In this document: positions 20,241 through 31,281 of the stretch, one piece after another
Layout: the number at the start of each line of letters is the position of its first letter
How positions within the stretch are numbered: position 1 is the stretch's first letter
DNA from: Sabethes cyaneus
Lineage: Eukaryota; Arthropoda; Insecta; Diptera; Culicidae
Reading direction: 5' to 3'
DNA: 64,000 nt
Assembly: GCF_943734655.1 (NCBI RefSeq)
Contig: NC_071355.1
Location: 18,984,268-19,048,267, forward strand
Notes under the pieces: generated by a model
What the model saw: only the letters and a program-made list of their open reading frames with translations
Told to the model about the DNA's origin: nothing
The model's database searches: none
Made by a program: the position numbers and the translations under genes

Positions 20241-21461
20241 TCAACAGCCCACCGTTGTCGAGGACGCCCTTTTCGGTTTACCAACGGGCAGCCCCGTTGC
20301 CGCGGCTTCACGCTGCTGCTTTGCCAGATATCGGGTCACATTGTAGTTATAGAAGAAATTTTTACCGTACTCGAACGATGCGATCATTATCGCGCAAGCC
20401 GGAGCTACTTTCAACAGCCGAGGCGCTAAACCAGCAAACAGACCTTTGATCCCATTGCTGATGTAGATTTTTCGCATCGTTCCGAATGTTCCCGTGCTTT
20501 TGGCTGACTTTTTGCGCTCACCATTTTCTGCGTAGATAAACTTTTCCCCAAACTCGATCTGCTGGTGAGTTTTTACCACATCGAACGGAACGGTGAGAAA
20601 AGCTGCCACACTGCCGGCAATCGCTCCGCCCATGAAACTGAAACCGAACGTGGGCTGGGTTACGTTGCTGCGCTTTTTGATGGTTTCGTACGTTGTCCAG
20701 TAGATTCCACTGAACGGTACGTCCCGCAAGATGGTGGGAAAGAAACCCTTCCACAAGCCTGTGATGCCTTGGATTTTCAACATGCTTCGAAAGGCGCGTC
20801 CAACCTCGCTGTAACTAAGCTTTTCCGATTGCATCTTTGTGCGAATGAGTTCCAGTGGGTTTACGATGGTAACGGCCAGTACCCGAGCAGAGCTACCGGC
20901 CAACAGTGGAAGCCAGAGGGGCAGTTCGGCATTCGGGCCCTTTCGTTTGAGCCAAAATTCTTTCAGTCGAAGGCGAAACTGCTCGTAAGCAACGAAATAG
21001 ATTACGGTTGTGGGAAGCGCAAGCACCAGCGTCGGACTGAGACCGGACCAGAGCGCTGGTACTCCCTCGTAACGACTGATCTTCACAAATGCATCGATCG
21101 TGCCGTTGAAATGAAGTGCCGGTTTGGACATAGCGGAAATCGTTCCGTTCGGTCCGCAGGGACACAGATGGTCCATCAATCCGTTGCAGTACAGATAGCA
21201 TTTGTTTGACAGCATCATTTTCTGCTGGGTTTGTAGGCGAGTTTTAACCACATCCAAAGGGGTCACTGAAATTTTCCGAATGTGTTAAAAAGAAAGTAAC
21301 AGACTGGTGATTTTCCAATAAAACTTACTGAACAGTGATGTGACCAAGGCTCCACTGCATGACGACAGTACCTGTTGATAAGGACGGATACGGAAGCGAC
21401 TGTCGTCCATGTCGGCATCAATCACTGAAGCGAGCTCCGCTCGCGAACCGGTGGAGGACAT
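20241..21461 (-). CDS. SLC25A40: Mitochondrial carrier, SLC25A39/SLC25A40 type
   Basis: Two coding exons, 21461-21329 and 21265-20241, with a 63-nt GT/AG intron, give 385 residues. The ATG at 21461 opens MSSTGSRAEL. Three carrier repeats are marked by PLDVVKTRLQ (completed across the splice), PLELIRTKMQ and PFDVVKTHQQ, with aromatic/Gly signatures such as GLWKGFFPTILRDVPFSGIYW. After the first signature lies a loop with four cysteines (KCYLYCNGLMDHLCPCG). A four-Cys matrix loop is known in SLC25A39, where it senses iron-sulphur status; spacing differs here. Family role: glutathione import into the mitochondrial matrix, in the inner membrane; Drosophila homologues are Shawn and Tyler. Whether it is the 39 or 40 orthologue cannot be settled here. 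Confidence 0.93.
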
Positions 21462-21929
21462 ACTGTTGATGGCTTATAATGCTTATAATTAATCTATTAT
21501 TTACCAGACGAACGAAGATAAAACTGAGAAAATATCGTGATGCTAGAAACTGTCTGTCATCGCGATGTTTCCTTCACTGTCGTATATTACTGGCCGAGTG
21601 TTGCTAAGTAGCAATCAAGACCAACACGAAGTAACTAATAGATAGCAATCAATCCGATAATACTCTTATCACTGTCCGTGGTGCCGAAAACAACGTCCGA
21701 TGGATGATATGGATATGGAAAATGCGCTTCGCAATTACGAAATTTTACCGGATAGCCGAATGTCCCGGAGCAAAACAACAGTCGATGAAAAACAAGAGAG
21801 GCACGTCGCACGTCGTTAATAAAAATCGCGACTAACATATCGAAAGGCCGTAACAATCAGCATTCGATGAAACCAAGGATGAAACGATCAACGCAAATGA
21901 AAAAGAACCAAAAGAACGAATTAATTAAA

Positions 21930-22094
21930 ATTGGCCTTGCCAGCGTTGCTGATATTGTTCAGCGTTTTGCGTGAGAAAAAAAGAAAGGTAAGTATTTTTG
22001 CTTTTGTCAACACTCACGCGTTGACAGTTCGGCACGAGATTTCCTGTAAGTGCGAGCAGCCTACGAAATCTCTTTCAACGCTGGCAAGGCCAAT
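21930..22094. mobile_element. Small MITE with ~19-bp inverted ends
   Basis: attggccttgccagcgttg at the left is mirrored by caacgctggcaaggccaat at the right. The interior shares a gttgctgatatt...gagaaaaa motif with 44520-44575. No target duplication assigned. Confidence 0.6.
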
Positions 22095-22359
22095 AGGACC
22101 TCGCTTAGCATCCATAAGGTCATCCAATCAACAGAAAGTTTGAATAATATTCAAAAAAGGAACTTGAGGGTTGATTTCAAACTGCGTTCCGCGGAACTTT
22201 CATTAGCTTAGCTTAGCCGAGATAGACTGCCTGTAGTTGCACTCCGTGCTTGACCGAACCAGTATCTTATCTTCTTCTGTTGGGTACTCTCACCACTGCG
22301 TCCATTATTTTGAACTATTGTGGTATGCCCCATTGTTTCTTTTGCTGTACGCTTCAGGC

Positions 22360-23703
22360 TTACCTATCACTTATTGAAGAAGTGGTAGGCTGGTAGCTGG
22401 AGCGAGACAGGTGCCAATCAGGGATGACTTGGTTTATAAACCTTATAGTCCTGATCGGCGACGCAAACCAGATCTCCCTAGGCTCTAGTAGGGCCTTTTT
22501 GAGATACTGCAGTCTGCGTCCTATTAGTGCTCCACAATTGCAGAGTGAGTGTTCCGAGGTTTCGCTCTCGGTATTGCAGAGGCGACAAATATCATCTTGC
22601 ACGAAACTGAGATTCCGAAGATGATATTTACTCGGGCAATGTCCTGTCACCAGACCGGTAAACGTGCTGAGGTCTCTCTTATTGAGACTCAGCAGCTTCT
22701 GAGTAACCTTAATACTAGGCATTATAAATTTCTTTGATTGTTTGAGCGACTGTACAGCCATCCAATTGGCCATAATCATTCGGCTCTCCCATTGTTTCAA
22801 CCCACTCTTCATCACACAGTCCGAGATACCGCAGAATGGATCCGGACCTGTGAATGGAGAGTTAGAACCACATTTGGCTAGTTCGTCTGCGACTTCATTT
22901 CCATCTATTCCGCAATGACCAGGGACCCAGTACAGGTTTACCGAGTTTACCTGGCTCAGTTGCCGTAAGAGACAAATGCAATCCCAGACAAGTTTTGAGA
23001 AACACTTAAAAGCTTTAAGCGCTTTTAGTGCCGCTTGACTGTCAGAGAAAATGCAGATATTGGCATGTCTGTATTTCCTTTTGAGACAGACGTTTGCACA
23101 TTCTATTATAGCTGCTATCTCAGCCTGGAAAACTGTTGGCCAATCTCCCATTGCTATAGATATTCTAGTTCTGGGGCCGTACACTCCAGCACCCGTTTTG
23201 ACTCCCACCTTTGATCCGTCGGTATAGAACTTGATTGAACCACTGCGGACGCTAGGTCCCCCCTCGTCCCAGACCGAACGTGATGGTTCGTTCACCGTGT
23301 ATGGGATGTCGTAGTTGGTTCTAGCTTCCATCCAATCACTGTTCATTTCCGCAAGGCCAACAGGTAGAAGTTTCAGGATACTCAAGTGTCCGATTTTATC
23401 CCCGTCGAGTATTGTTTTCCATCGTTTAAGTGTTAGGGCGCTTTTCTTAGCCTCTAACTGAACGTGTTGATTCAGAGGTAGCAGGTGGAGAATAGCTTCT
23501 AGAGCCTTCGAAGGTGTGCTTTTCATTGCTCCGGTTATGGCCATGCATGCTAATCGTTGAAGTTTGTTTAACTTTTTAATAGCCGTGGCTTCTGAAGTTT
23601 TTGGCCACCATACCAACGAAGCATAAGCTATCCTAGGTCTCACAATGGCGTTGTAGACCCACAACACCATTTTTGGTTTGAGGCCCCATGTTTTTCCCAC
23701 CAT
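22360..23703 (-). pseudogene. LOA-like RT thumb, RNase H and C-terminal zinc motif
   Basis: 447-codon intact frame. The RT tail (VWVYNAIVRPRIAYASLVWW) is followed by RNase H with catalytic acidic residues in KFYTDGSK, AEIAAIIECA, FSDSQAAL and the HCGIDGNEVADELAK end. It finishes with CRLCNTESETSEHSLCNC, a CCHC-type motif. The frame is open, but the upstream RT frame is broken, so the element is dead. Confidence 0.8.
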
Positions 23704-23922
23704 TTTCGAACATACCCATAGGGCAGTGTTTGCCTTGCTGATTATTGAATCTAAGTGTGCGTTCCAAGATAATTTAGCGTCTAGATTACTCCCAGATATT
23801 CAACTGAGACGCTACATTTAATTTCTTCTTTCCCAAGGTGCAGAGACTGTAACTTCAGTTTTCTCTTCCTAGTGAAAGGAACAATGGTTGTTTTTGAAGG
23901 ATTAATGCCCAGGCCTTCTTTA

Positions 23923-24510
23923 CTACACCAAGATAGTGTAAGGTTTAAGGCCCTTTACTAAATCATCAGCAAAGCCCACAACTTCGAAACCTTTTGCCTC
24001 TAAGCTTCTCAGAAGATCATCAACTACTAATGACCAAAGAAGGGGTGAAAGAACCCCTCCTTGTGGGCAACCTTTGGTTGCAGTCACCGTTGTTGAGAGC
24101 CCTCCTAGCTCCGAGGTGATTTGCCTATGTGTGAGCATACTGTGTATCCATTCGACTATACAGTTATCAAACTGTCTTTTCTTCATCGCATTTACCATTG
24201 ATAAATGAGAAGCATTATCAAACGCCCCTTCGATGTCGAGAAACGCGCCTAATGCTGTTTCTTTCGTTGAAAGAGACTTTTCAATTTTCGTCACGAGCGT
24301 GTGTAGTGCTGTGATTGTAGATTTCCCAGCTTGGTAAGCAAACTGGTGTTTCGATAATGGATATCTGATCATGTATTCAGACTTAATGTATTCATATAAT
24401 ACCTTCTCAATAATTTTCAACAATACTGATGATAAACTAATTGGTCTGAAGGCTTTTGGATGTGATTTGTCACGTTTTCCTGGTTTTGGTATAAATACAA
24501 CTTTTACCAA
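23923..24510 (-). pseudogene. LOA-like reverse transcriptase core
   Basis: VVFIPKPGKRD, AFRPISLSSVLLKIIEKV, HQFAYQAGKSTITAL, FLDIEGAFDNA, GCPQGGVLSPLLWSLVVD and the catalytic GFADDL are all present. A frame break follows GFADDL, and about 200 nt of shifted sequence leads to the RNase H frame. Confidence 0.8.
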
Positions 24511-24550
24511 TCCCCATGTAGACGGAATATGATTTAGTATCAGACTTGCC

Positions 24551-25455
24551 TTAAAAATCTCGATTAGAAGATGGAATTAGCGCTGATTCTTTATTTTGAA
24601 TCTGCGCTGGGAAAATCCCATCTGCACCTGCCGATTTAAAAGGTTGAAAGGATCTCACTGCGTTTTCCACAGGGGGCTGATATGACGTCACATTTTCGTT
24701 GCTCACATGAAAAAGGCGGCAAACGTAAAGCGATTTCACAAAACGAATTTAACTAACCATTTTCACAGCTTCTTTTGTTTCGCATCAATTGCCTGCCTGG
24801 CATCAGCCATGTGATGCTAAAACCTTGGCTAAAATCAAACTAAAACTAACAAAATTTAACAATTTACACATCCGACTCGGTTGTCAGCTTGAGCCCATCT
24901 ATGAAGCTGTCAGCTTGGGCCCGCTCTATGTTGGCTACGTTTTTTTTGTACAGGTTGGTATTGGAAGTGTCATTCCCGTGGTTTTCCATCCTAGCCCTAG
25001 TGAAAGCCATCCCTGCGACTCTGGTTGCAATCTCTTTTGTTCTCTCAGATCCCGAAGAGTTTCTTTGAGAACATCCTATGTCACAATCAGAGTCCGTCAT
25101 CTTTCTTGAGAGTACCGAGTCCGTTCGAATGATCCTTAGCAAGAGTCTTGTTAAGTCTTGCCACAATTGGAGTACTTTCAATGCTTTCACAATTGTGTAC
25201 CCAAGATTTCCTTTTTGATCGTCTTAGTTCTTTGCTATATTCGGTTAGAGCTCTCCTATATTGAGTCCAGTCCGAAGTAATCTTTGCTCTATTGAACAGT
25301 TTTCGCGCCATTTTGCGAAGCCGTTCGAGCCTTCTGTTCCACCAGGGAACATTCCTAGTTGAAGTAACCCTTTTAAGTGGACAATTACCGAACCAGTAAG
25401 ATTGCATAAATAATGGAATGTCCGGACCATGGAAGATAGAAAATTTGCTCAACAA
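24551..25455 (-). pseudogene. LOA-like endonuclease-RT linker fragments
   Basis: Two frames: 25455-25087 (RNVPWWNRRLERLRKMARKLF and LRRSKRKSWVHNCESIE) and 24739-24551 (FQPFKSAGADGIFPAQIQN, the usual motif just before RT). The middle is degenerate. Confidence 0.7.
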
Positions 25456-25470
25456 TTCAGGCTAAAACGG

Positions 25471-26288
25471 TCTATTTTGGGTTCTGGAGAGAAGCATTTT
25501 TCGTATTTACGCCGCTGGTAGCAGCCTTATAGCACCATAAATACAAAAGACATACCAATGCTTACTTCAGCAATATTGTAGATAATAATTAATTCTACAA
25601 ATACACCATACATCACATTTTCAAATTCTGCTTGGCTGAGGTGCAGTAATCAAAAGAATAAAATCGAAGGGAAAAGAGCGTGCCAAGCCTGGTAGTGGAG
25701 AAATTCATATGGGTCATTCCACGCGAAGTGGTCCGAGCCCCGTGTCCTTCACGAATTTGAACCAAATTTCGCCACCAGATTGTTCGTTTTCGGTCAGAAA
25801 GCAAAAAACGAAAATTTGGTGCTGATCGGACATTCCCTCGATTAATGGGAGCACCTCCATTTTTAAGGAAAATACGAGGACGCTTCCTCATTAGCCTTTA
25901 GCATTAGCATTAGCCAGAAAACTACACGCAAATGTTGACCAAATTCAAAGCTTATTTCCAACAAAGATAAGTTTATCGTTTCGATAAGAAAGTGTTCGAA
26001 AGATCGAAATATCTCATTTGGCAGGCTATCGGCACCCGTGCCAAGCGAAATGAAATTTTCATCACAAACGGTAGATACCGTCAGTAGCGAAATTTACAAG
26101 ACTGAATGTCTGCAAAATCTGGTGTGAGGCTAATTTGGTGAATTTTGTCGCCAAGACCGAACTAACCTGATCCTGAACTGCGTTTGATTGAAACCTATTG
26201 GACCATGTGCCATGATGAAACTAATAAAATGCAAAGAACATATTAGGGAAGTGGAACAAAATGAAAAAAACGTACCGGTAAACTCTTA
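25471..26288. other. Intergenic, nothing recognised
   Basis: A ttagcattagcattagcc short repeat at about 25893-25915 is the only notable structure. Confidence 0.4.
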
Positions 26289-26409
26289 AGGCCCCGACAC
26301 AATGCATATACGGATTTTACTACGTTGCGGCAATTTGACAGTTTTTCCATGGGTTTTTCTGTCAAATTTCCGCAACGTAGTAAAACCCGTATGCATTGTG
26401 TCTGCGCCT
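26289..26409. mobile_element. 121-bp palindromic MITE, TTA target duplication
   Basis: About 50-bp near-perfect inverted arms: aggccccgacacaatgcat at the left, atgcattgtgtctgcgcct at the right, joined by a short tttttccatgggttttt centre. TTA is duplicated at 26286-26288 and 26410-26412. A 3-bp TTA/TAA duplication is characteristic of PIF/Harbinger-type elements. Confidence 0.82.
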
Positions 26410-26695
26410 TTAAAGACGACGTTAAGCGGAAGTGTCGAGTAGGTATTTCACCAAACAGCCTCTAATAATTGAACCAATTTACATGCCTAGTTGAGCCTAG
26501 TACACGCATAAAACAGTGTCCTGCATATTTGGGTTTGATCTGATCAATACGGAATTGATCCTGGAATTGATAGTAAATTTTCTGTGCTGGAGTATACGCC
26601 CTTTCCAATTTGCGGATATTCGACGTTTTGACATGTTGCTTGAGATTTGTACCGTAATAAAGCATTGCACGCAGATGTTAGTGCGTTTTTTTCCT

Positions 26696-27080
26696 CCCAG
26701 ATTTGACAGTGTTGTAGGGTTTGTTTTGATTACTTATTCGCAAGTCCCAGAAGCAAAAAACTGCAAAAAGGACAAAAATATATGTTGTACAGAACTGCTA
26801 TCATTTTCCTGCTTCGGATATGAGGTATTTCCGGTTTCCGCAAACAAGTGGTACGAATTACAAGTAACAAACCCACTAGCAATAAAATTAGGTTACAAAG
26901 GGAATCAAAACAAAACACACAAAAACGTCAAACCAAAGTTGAGGTTAGGCCGACTTTTCCGAAGCAGGAAAATGATAACAGTTCTGTACAACATATATTT
27001 TTGCCCTTGTTGCAGTTTTTTGCTTCTGGGTCTTGCGAATAAGTAATCAAAACAAACCCCACAACACTGTCAAACCTGGA
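26696..27080. mobile_element. Fold-back MITE, ~385 bp
   Basis: Arms of about 125 bp (26696-26820 and 26955-27080) are reverse complements with few mismatches. Examples are cagatttgacagtgttgt against acaacactgtcaaacctg, and gttgtacagaactg against cagttctgtacaac. Open frames here are by-products of the palindrome. Confidence 0.8.
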
Positions 27081-27158
27081 AAGAAAAACTACAAGGTATA
27101 CAGCCCTAAGGGTTGTACGAAATGGTGACGTAGGACTGTGTCATATAATACTCATTAT

Positions 27159-27371
27159 AAATGCCGTTGCTTTCGCCACCAATAGCCGTCGATGGTAAAT
27201 ACTGACCGTCCGTCAGTGCGATTGTGCGATGAATGAGCAGACGGCGAACCAAGAGTACCATTTTATAGTCACTGGCACTGCCGCTGCTGCTTGTAAGCTA
27301 GTGTAGGTGGTGGGGGAAACCAGATCAATTGCTGCTGCTGCTCGAATGATTATCCGACGCTGAATGAGCAA
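27159..27371 (+). repeat. Direct repeat, copy 1
   Basis: aaatgccgttgctttcgcc through tgagcaagc; very similar to 27700-27912 (541 bp offset), with scattered substitutions toward the 3' end. Confidence 0.88.
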
Positions 27372-27699
27372 GCATTTTCCATGGAACGTTGGAACGTTAA
27401 CCATTTAGAAAAGTGTAGAAAAATCTTTTCATTCTTCAATTACTATAGTTCTTATAAGAACTGTTTAAGACCACAATGGCCTGCTGCTGAATTTGCTGCC
27501 CGTCAGTCGATCCGTTTCCATTTGCTGTTGGTTTGCGAAAATAACCGCTAAAATGCCATTGGGTGCCTCGAATTGTCATCGAAAATGACATTAGATGCCG
27601 CAAAGGTCCTTGGATTTGCCTCCAATAGCCGCCAAAATGCTATCGTTGTTACCTCCCGATTGCTATCGTTGTTGGCTCCGATCGCTGGTGTTTGCCGCC

Positions 27700-27912
27700 A
27701 AATGCCGTTGCTTTCGCCACCAATAGCCGTCGATGGTAAATAATGACCGTCCGTCAGTGCGATTGTGCGATGAATGAGCAGACGGCGAACCAAGAGTACC
27801 ATTTTATAGTCACTGGCACTGCCGCTGCTGCTTGTAAGCTAGTGTAGGTGGTGGAGGAAACCATATCGGCTGCTGCTGCTTAAATGATTGTCCGACACTG
27901 ATTGAGCAAGCT
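27700..27912 (+). repeat. Direct repeat, copy 2
   Basis: Second copy of 27159-27371. Confidence 0.88.
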
Positions 27913-28663
27913 ATCGAACAATTTCGCATGTCTGCGATGGGGATAATGCAAAATGTAATGTTAAGTACATCGTGTGGGATTCACGTTGGCCATTGCCCTC
28001 TGATTCCGCTTGTCTTTGGGACCGGTGTTGCCGTCAATAGCCATCGATGTTGCCGATTGGATTGGAAAAGGGGTGTGGCTTACAAAGTGGTCTCAAGGTT
28101 ATCATTTGGATCCAAATCCTTTGGTGTATCTAATTGTCGTCCGTGCCTGTGAAGCTAGACGATAACAAGGGAAATGTATGGAAAAATTCGACCTTGAATC
28201 TTTACACACATTTTCACTATTTAGCGTATAAAAAATTATTATTAGTATGTCACTATAAAATTGCTGGACATTTTATCTATCCAACGACATATTAACTGTT
28301 ATGTTTCGTTCAGTAGTATATAGTAGCTATTAGCGTTTGAAATATTTCATTCAAACGTTACACTTCTATTTCTCGTTTTTACAAAGTGCTACCCAGTCCC
28401 AGTATAGTATGTAAACAAAGACGTAGTCCTACGTCAAAAAAACGCACTGACACTGACATCTGCGTGCAATGCTTTGACCACTTTGACCATCACTTTGACT
28501 TCTTTGGCTCCTTTCAAGGGGTTTCCAGCAAGGCGTTTCAGTGCGTAGTAACCAGAGATTACTTTTGTAATCATTTATGAATTAATGCAATTTTTATGAA
28601 ACATTCATATTTTTAATTTTTAGAAATTTTATGTCTAACTTTTGTTTTTGATTTATATCCTGA

Positions 28664-28722
28664 ATTGATGCGGTAAAGATCTCATGTTCGGTTTTCGAAC
28701 ATGAGATCTTTACCGCATCAAT
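28664..28722. repeat. Perfect 27-bp inverted repeat (hairpin)
   Basis: 28664-28690 (attgatgcggtaaagatctc...) is the exact reverse complement of 28696-28722, separated by gtttt. It ends about 180 bp before the TMEM256 start codon. It could be a tiny fold-back element or a recent templated inversion. Confidence 0.9.
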
Positions 28723-28903
28723 TTTTTTGTCGCCTTATAATCTTTACCTTAATATCTGGCAACTCTGTAGCGCTTGCTGTGGTTGCTGTGTTTCTTTCGC
28801 CTCTGGCTCTGTCTGTCCTGTTTTTCAGATTATCTCTACTTTGTACTTTGCAAGCGGTAATCAGTCGTATTTTGTGAAAGAAAATCGTTTGCATTTTCTG
28901 AAA

Positions 28904-29971
28904 ATGGGTGTACACGACGCCATGAACTACGTCCTTTTTAACAATCCAATCGCCAGCAATGTCTGGTGGTATTTATCATCAAATGTGAGTACAATTATTC
29001 CATTAAAAATCCATCGTAGTTATTTAATTGGCTTCTCCATTTGTTTTGAAAAAAAAATTAAAAATTTCGGTGACATTGCAAATATTGCAACGATTGCATC
29101 TAAACACTTGATAACAATCTAAATTACATATGCGTTGTGAGTTAAAGTGACGATAGTAAATTGGTCAAAAGCTTACTTTTTCTGTTTTCGTGATTGAAAA
29201 TTTTCATTGATTTCATCATCTCACTACACTTTTCTAAATTTCTCAAAAACTCATTTTTTTTCAAAATGGCTCAATTCTACGTTCTTGGACCTACAACTTT
29301 GTTCGAAATCTATGCCTTAACCCAGGGTATTTGCGACGATTTATATTAACAAATCAAATTGAACAAACATTTTTAAACCTATATGCCTATGTTTAAATGG
29401 TTTAAATCATGTATTTAATAATAAGAGTTACATACTAAAGGTTCTATTTTACGCTCTTTCTACACCAACAATACAGAAATCGAAGACGGGAGCTATTGTC
29501 CAGCAGGCGGCCAATCAAAGTACTAAGGTCGTAGCGGAAAGCCTCCCGCCAATATGGAAACTACTTGGCGCTAATCGGCACATTCTCAAGCTAGCCGGCT
29601 TAAGTGGTGCAACGGCTGTGATGCTTGGAGCTTACGGAGCTCATCATCACTTCAGTGGAAGTGATGAAAAGGAGCGTGATCCAAAAACGATTTTCGAAAT
29701 GACCAACAGGTATCATTTTATGCACTCGTTAGCCCTGCTAGCGGCTCCCCTTGCTCGAAAACCATATCTGGTAGGATTTACTCATTCAATAATAGGTGTC
29801 GATTACTAAAATAAATTTTCCTTACAGACGACGTTACTGCTAACATCGGGAATGGCCGTCTTTTGCGGCACTTGCTATTACATTTCGTTCACAAATGACC
29901 GCCGAGTTGGCAAATTCACACCCGTTGGCGGGTTTCTGCTGATTTTTGGATGGCTGTCTTTCATCCTCTAG
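28904..29971 (+). CDS. TMEM256: TMEM256 homologue (DUF423 membrane protein)
   Basis: Three exons, 28904-28984, 29477-29770 and 29828-29971, all phase 0 with GT/AG introns of 492 and 57 nt, give 172 residues. The first exon encodes MGVHDAMNYVLFNNP. Exon 2 has the family core: LAGLSGATAVMLGAYGAHHH, then FEMTNRYHFMHSLALLAAP. Exon 3 has TLLLTSGMAVFCGTCYYISF and a final hydrophobic GGFLLIFGWLSFIL. Three to four membrane segments are evident. The first ~70 residues form an extension relative to the short bacterial YgdD/DUF423 proteins. Cellular role is not established. It is convergent with RABGGTB; only 133 bp separate the two stop codons. Confidence 0.93.
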
Positions 29972-30027
29972 ATGTCAGTAAAAACAACATTGAACGTTAA
30001 TTTATACTCATGGCTTTAAAGTAGTTG

Positions 30028-30033
30028 AATAAA
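30028..30033 (+). terminator. Polyadenylation signal of TMEM256
   Basis: aataaa 57 nt after the stop codon. Confidence 0.7.
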
Positions 30034-30104
30034 ACTACAGAAAATGGTTGAATATATGTATCTACGTAAACAAAAAACAAATGCATGTTTCACTCCTTCC
30101 GACC

Positions 30105-31281
30105 TCAAGGAACGACAACCTTCGGATCGACATTGCATCGATCGATAACGTATTGCGGCATACAGAATGTAGGATTTACCTTGCGTAGTCGGTTGTCACC
30201 CAGCAGGGACAGAGCTCCCAGGCCGAAGAGCGTGTGAAAAATATCCGGCATGTTCCCTGTGCGATCGGAAAAACCTCCCGTTTCCGCATCCTGACACGAC
30301 AGGATAAACTTCTGCAGCTTCTCGGAACTGATCCAGTGCAACCGGCCCATTATGGTCAGCGATGCCAGCACCCACCAGGAGTAGCACACATCCGGTAGTT
30401 TTTCGGGTCTCCCGTTCAATCCACCGCTGGGAAGCTGTCGCTCGCAGAGCCACCAGGCTAACTTTTCACAGTCTAATCTATGCAGCTGATCGGTAATGGA
30501 CAAAAAACCAACGCAACAGTAGATCAAACCGGCGTGACTTTCGGCGCTTGGCTTCGAACCAAAGCCCCCATCGGAATTACAACAGGACATGACAAAGTTG
30601 ACGGCCTTTTCCAGGTCGATCACATTCATTTTGTTCTGCAAGAAGAATACAACTTATTTTGTAATACTATCCAATCGTTCCTTCCACTTACAATCAATTT
30701 AAGGATAGCAACGGCACAAAATGAGAATCTTGTGTCCACTTCGCCCCACTTGTCCCCGAAGAAGCTTCCATCCAATTGCTGTAACGAACTAACGTATCGT
30801 GCTACCGCCTCCGTATCTATTTCCTCCAGACAATCGTAGATGCACAGAATTTGCACTGCACTGAGCGTGTACAGAATGTGAGGATCATGACCGTCACACG
30901 CGGCGATCCCGCCGCTCACCGGGCACTGACACTTTCGTATGAACTCCAATATCTCCTGCTTGTTCAGCCGGTCTAGCTTGTACATCAGATCCAGCCCGGT
31001 AACGCCCCAGTAGATCCCGGACATTCGCAGAAATTCCGTCATGCAGTATTCCTGCGGTATTCGGAATGAGTTAAAATAGATGAAAAGTTTCACAATGCTG
31101 TGGATAGGCTTACGTAGTCATTTTTATCGTTGCCATGGTTAGCGATGTACTCTACGTGCTTGTCGAACAGCAGCTCTCGAGGTTCATCACCGATTGATAC
31201 ATCATTTGTTACAAATGCCTGCAGGCAGATAGATATTGTCATAGATGGTCGTCTAATAAATCAGGTTACTTCACTTACCAT
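30105..31281 (-). CDS. RABGGTB: Rab geranylgeranyltransferase beta subunit
   Basis: Four coding exons: 31281-31279 (the ATG alone), 31218-31114, 31051-30692 and 30635-30105, with GT/AG introns, all phase 0, give 332 residues, the usual length. Prenyltransferase beta repeats are clear: [89 protein letters not shown] and [23 protein letters not shown]. The zinc ligands are the Asp and Cys of LPDVC and the His of DIFHT. Together with the alpha subunit and Rab escort protein it attaches geranylgeranyl groups to the C-terminal cysteines of Rab GTPases. The gene lies tail to tail with TMEM256. Confidence 0.96.

Larger units (their letters stand above)
22200..25470 (-). mobile_element. LOA-like non-LTR retrotransposon, 5'-truncated
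   Basis: The minus strand carries, in order, the endonuclease end, a reverse transcriptase and an RNase H domain, broken into several frames. RT followed by RNase H and a terminal Cys/His motif is the arrangement of LOA- and I-type elements. The 3' end is near 22200, where ctaagctaagctaatg-type short repeats occur on the minus strand. The 5' part including most of the endonuclease is missing at 25470. It lies just beyond the 5' side of the carrier gene. Confidence 0.8.
27094..28378. repeat. Interspersed repeat, relative of 3974-4800, with internal duplication
   Basis: Both ends match the 3974-4800 repeat in inverted orientation. The interior holds a ~213-bp direct repeat and many gctgctgct/gccgttgc words. 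No protein is recognisable. Confidence 0.6.

Noticed and set aside
20565..21209. 214-codon + frame opposite the mitochondrial carrier
   Set aside because: Antisense shadow of a well-supported gene.
26462..26665. 67-codon minus frame with YYGTNL and KLERAY-like residues
   Set aside because: Faint resemblance to a non-LTR RT C-terminus, too short and unsupported to call.
26516..27046. 176-codon + frame
   Set aside because: Runs through both arms of a fold-back MITE; repeats within it are the palindrome read twice.
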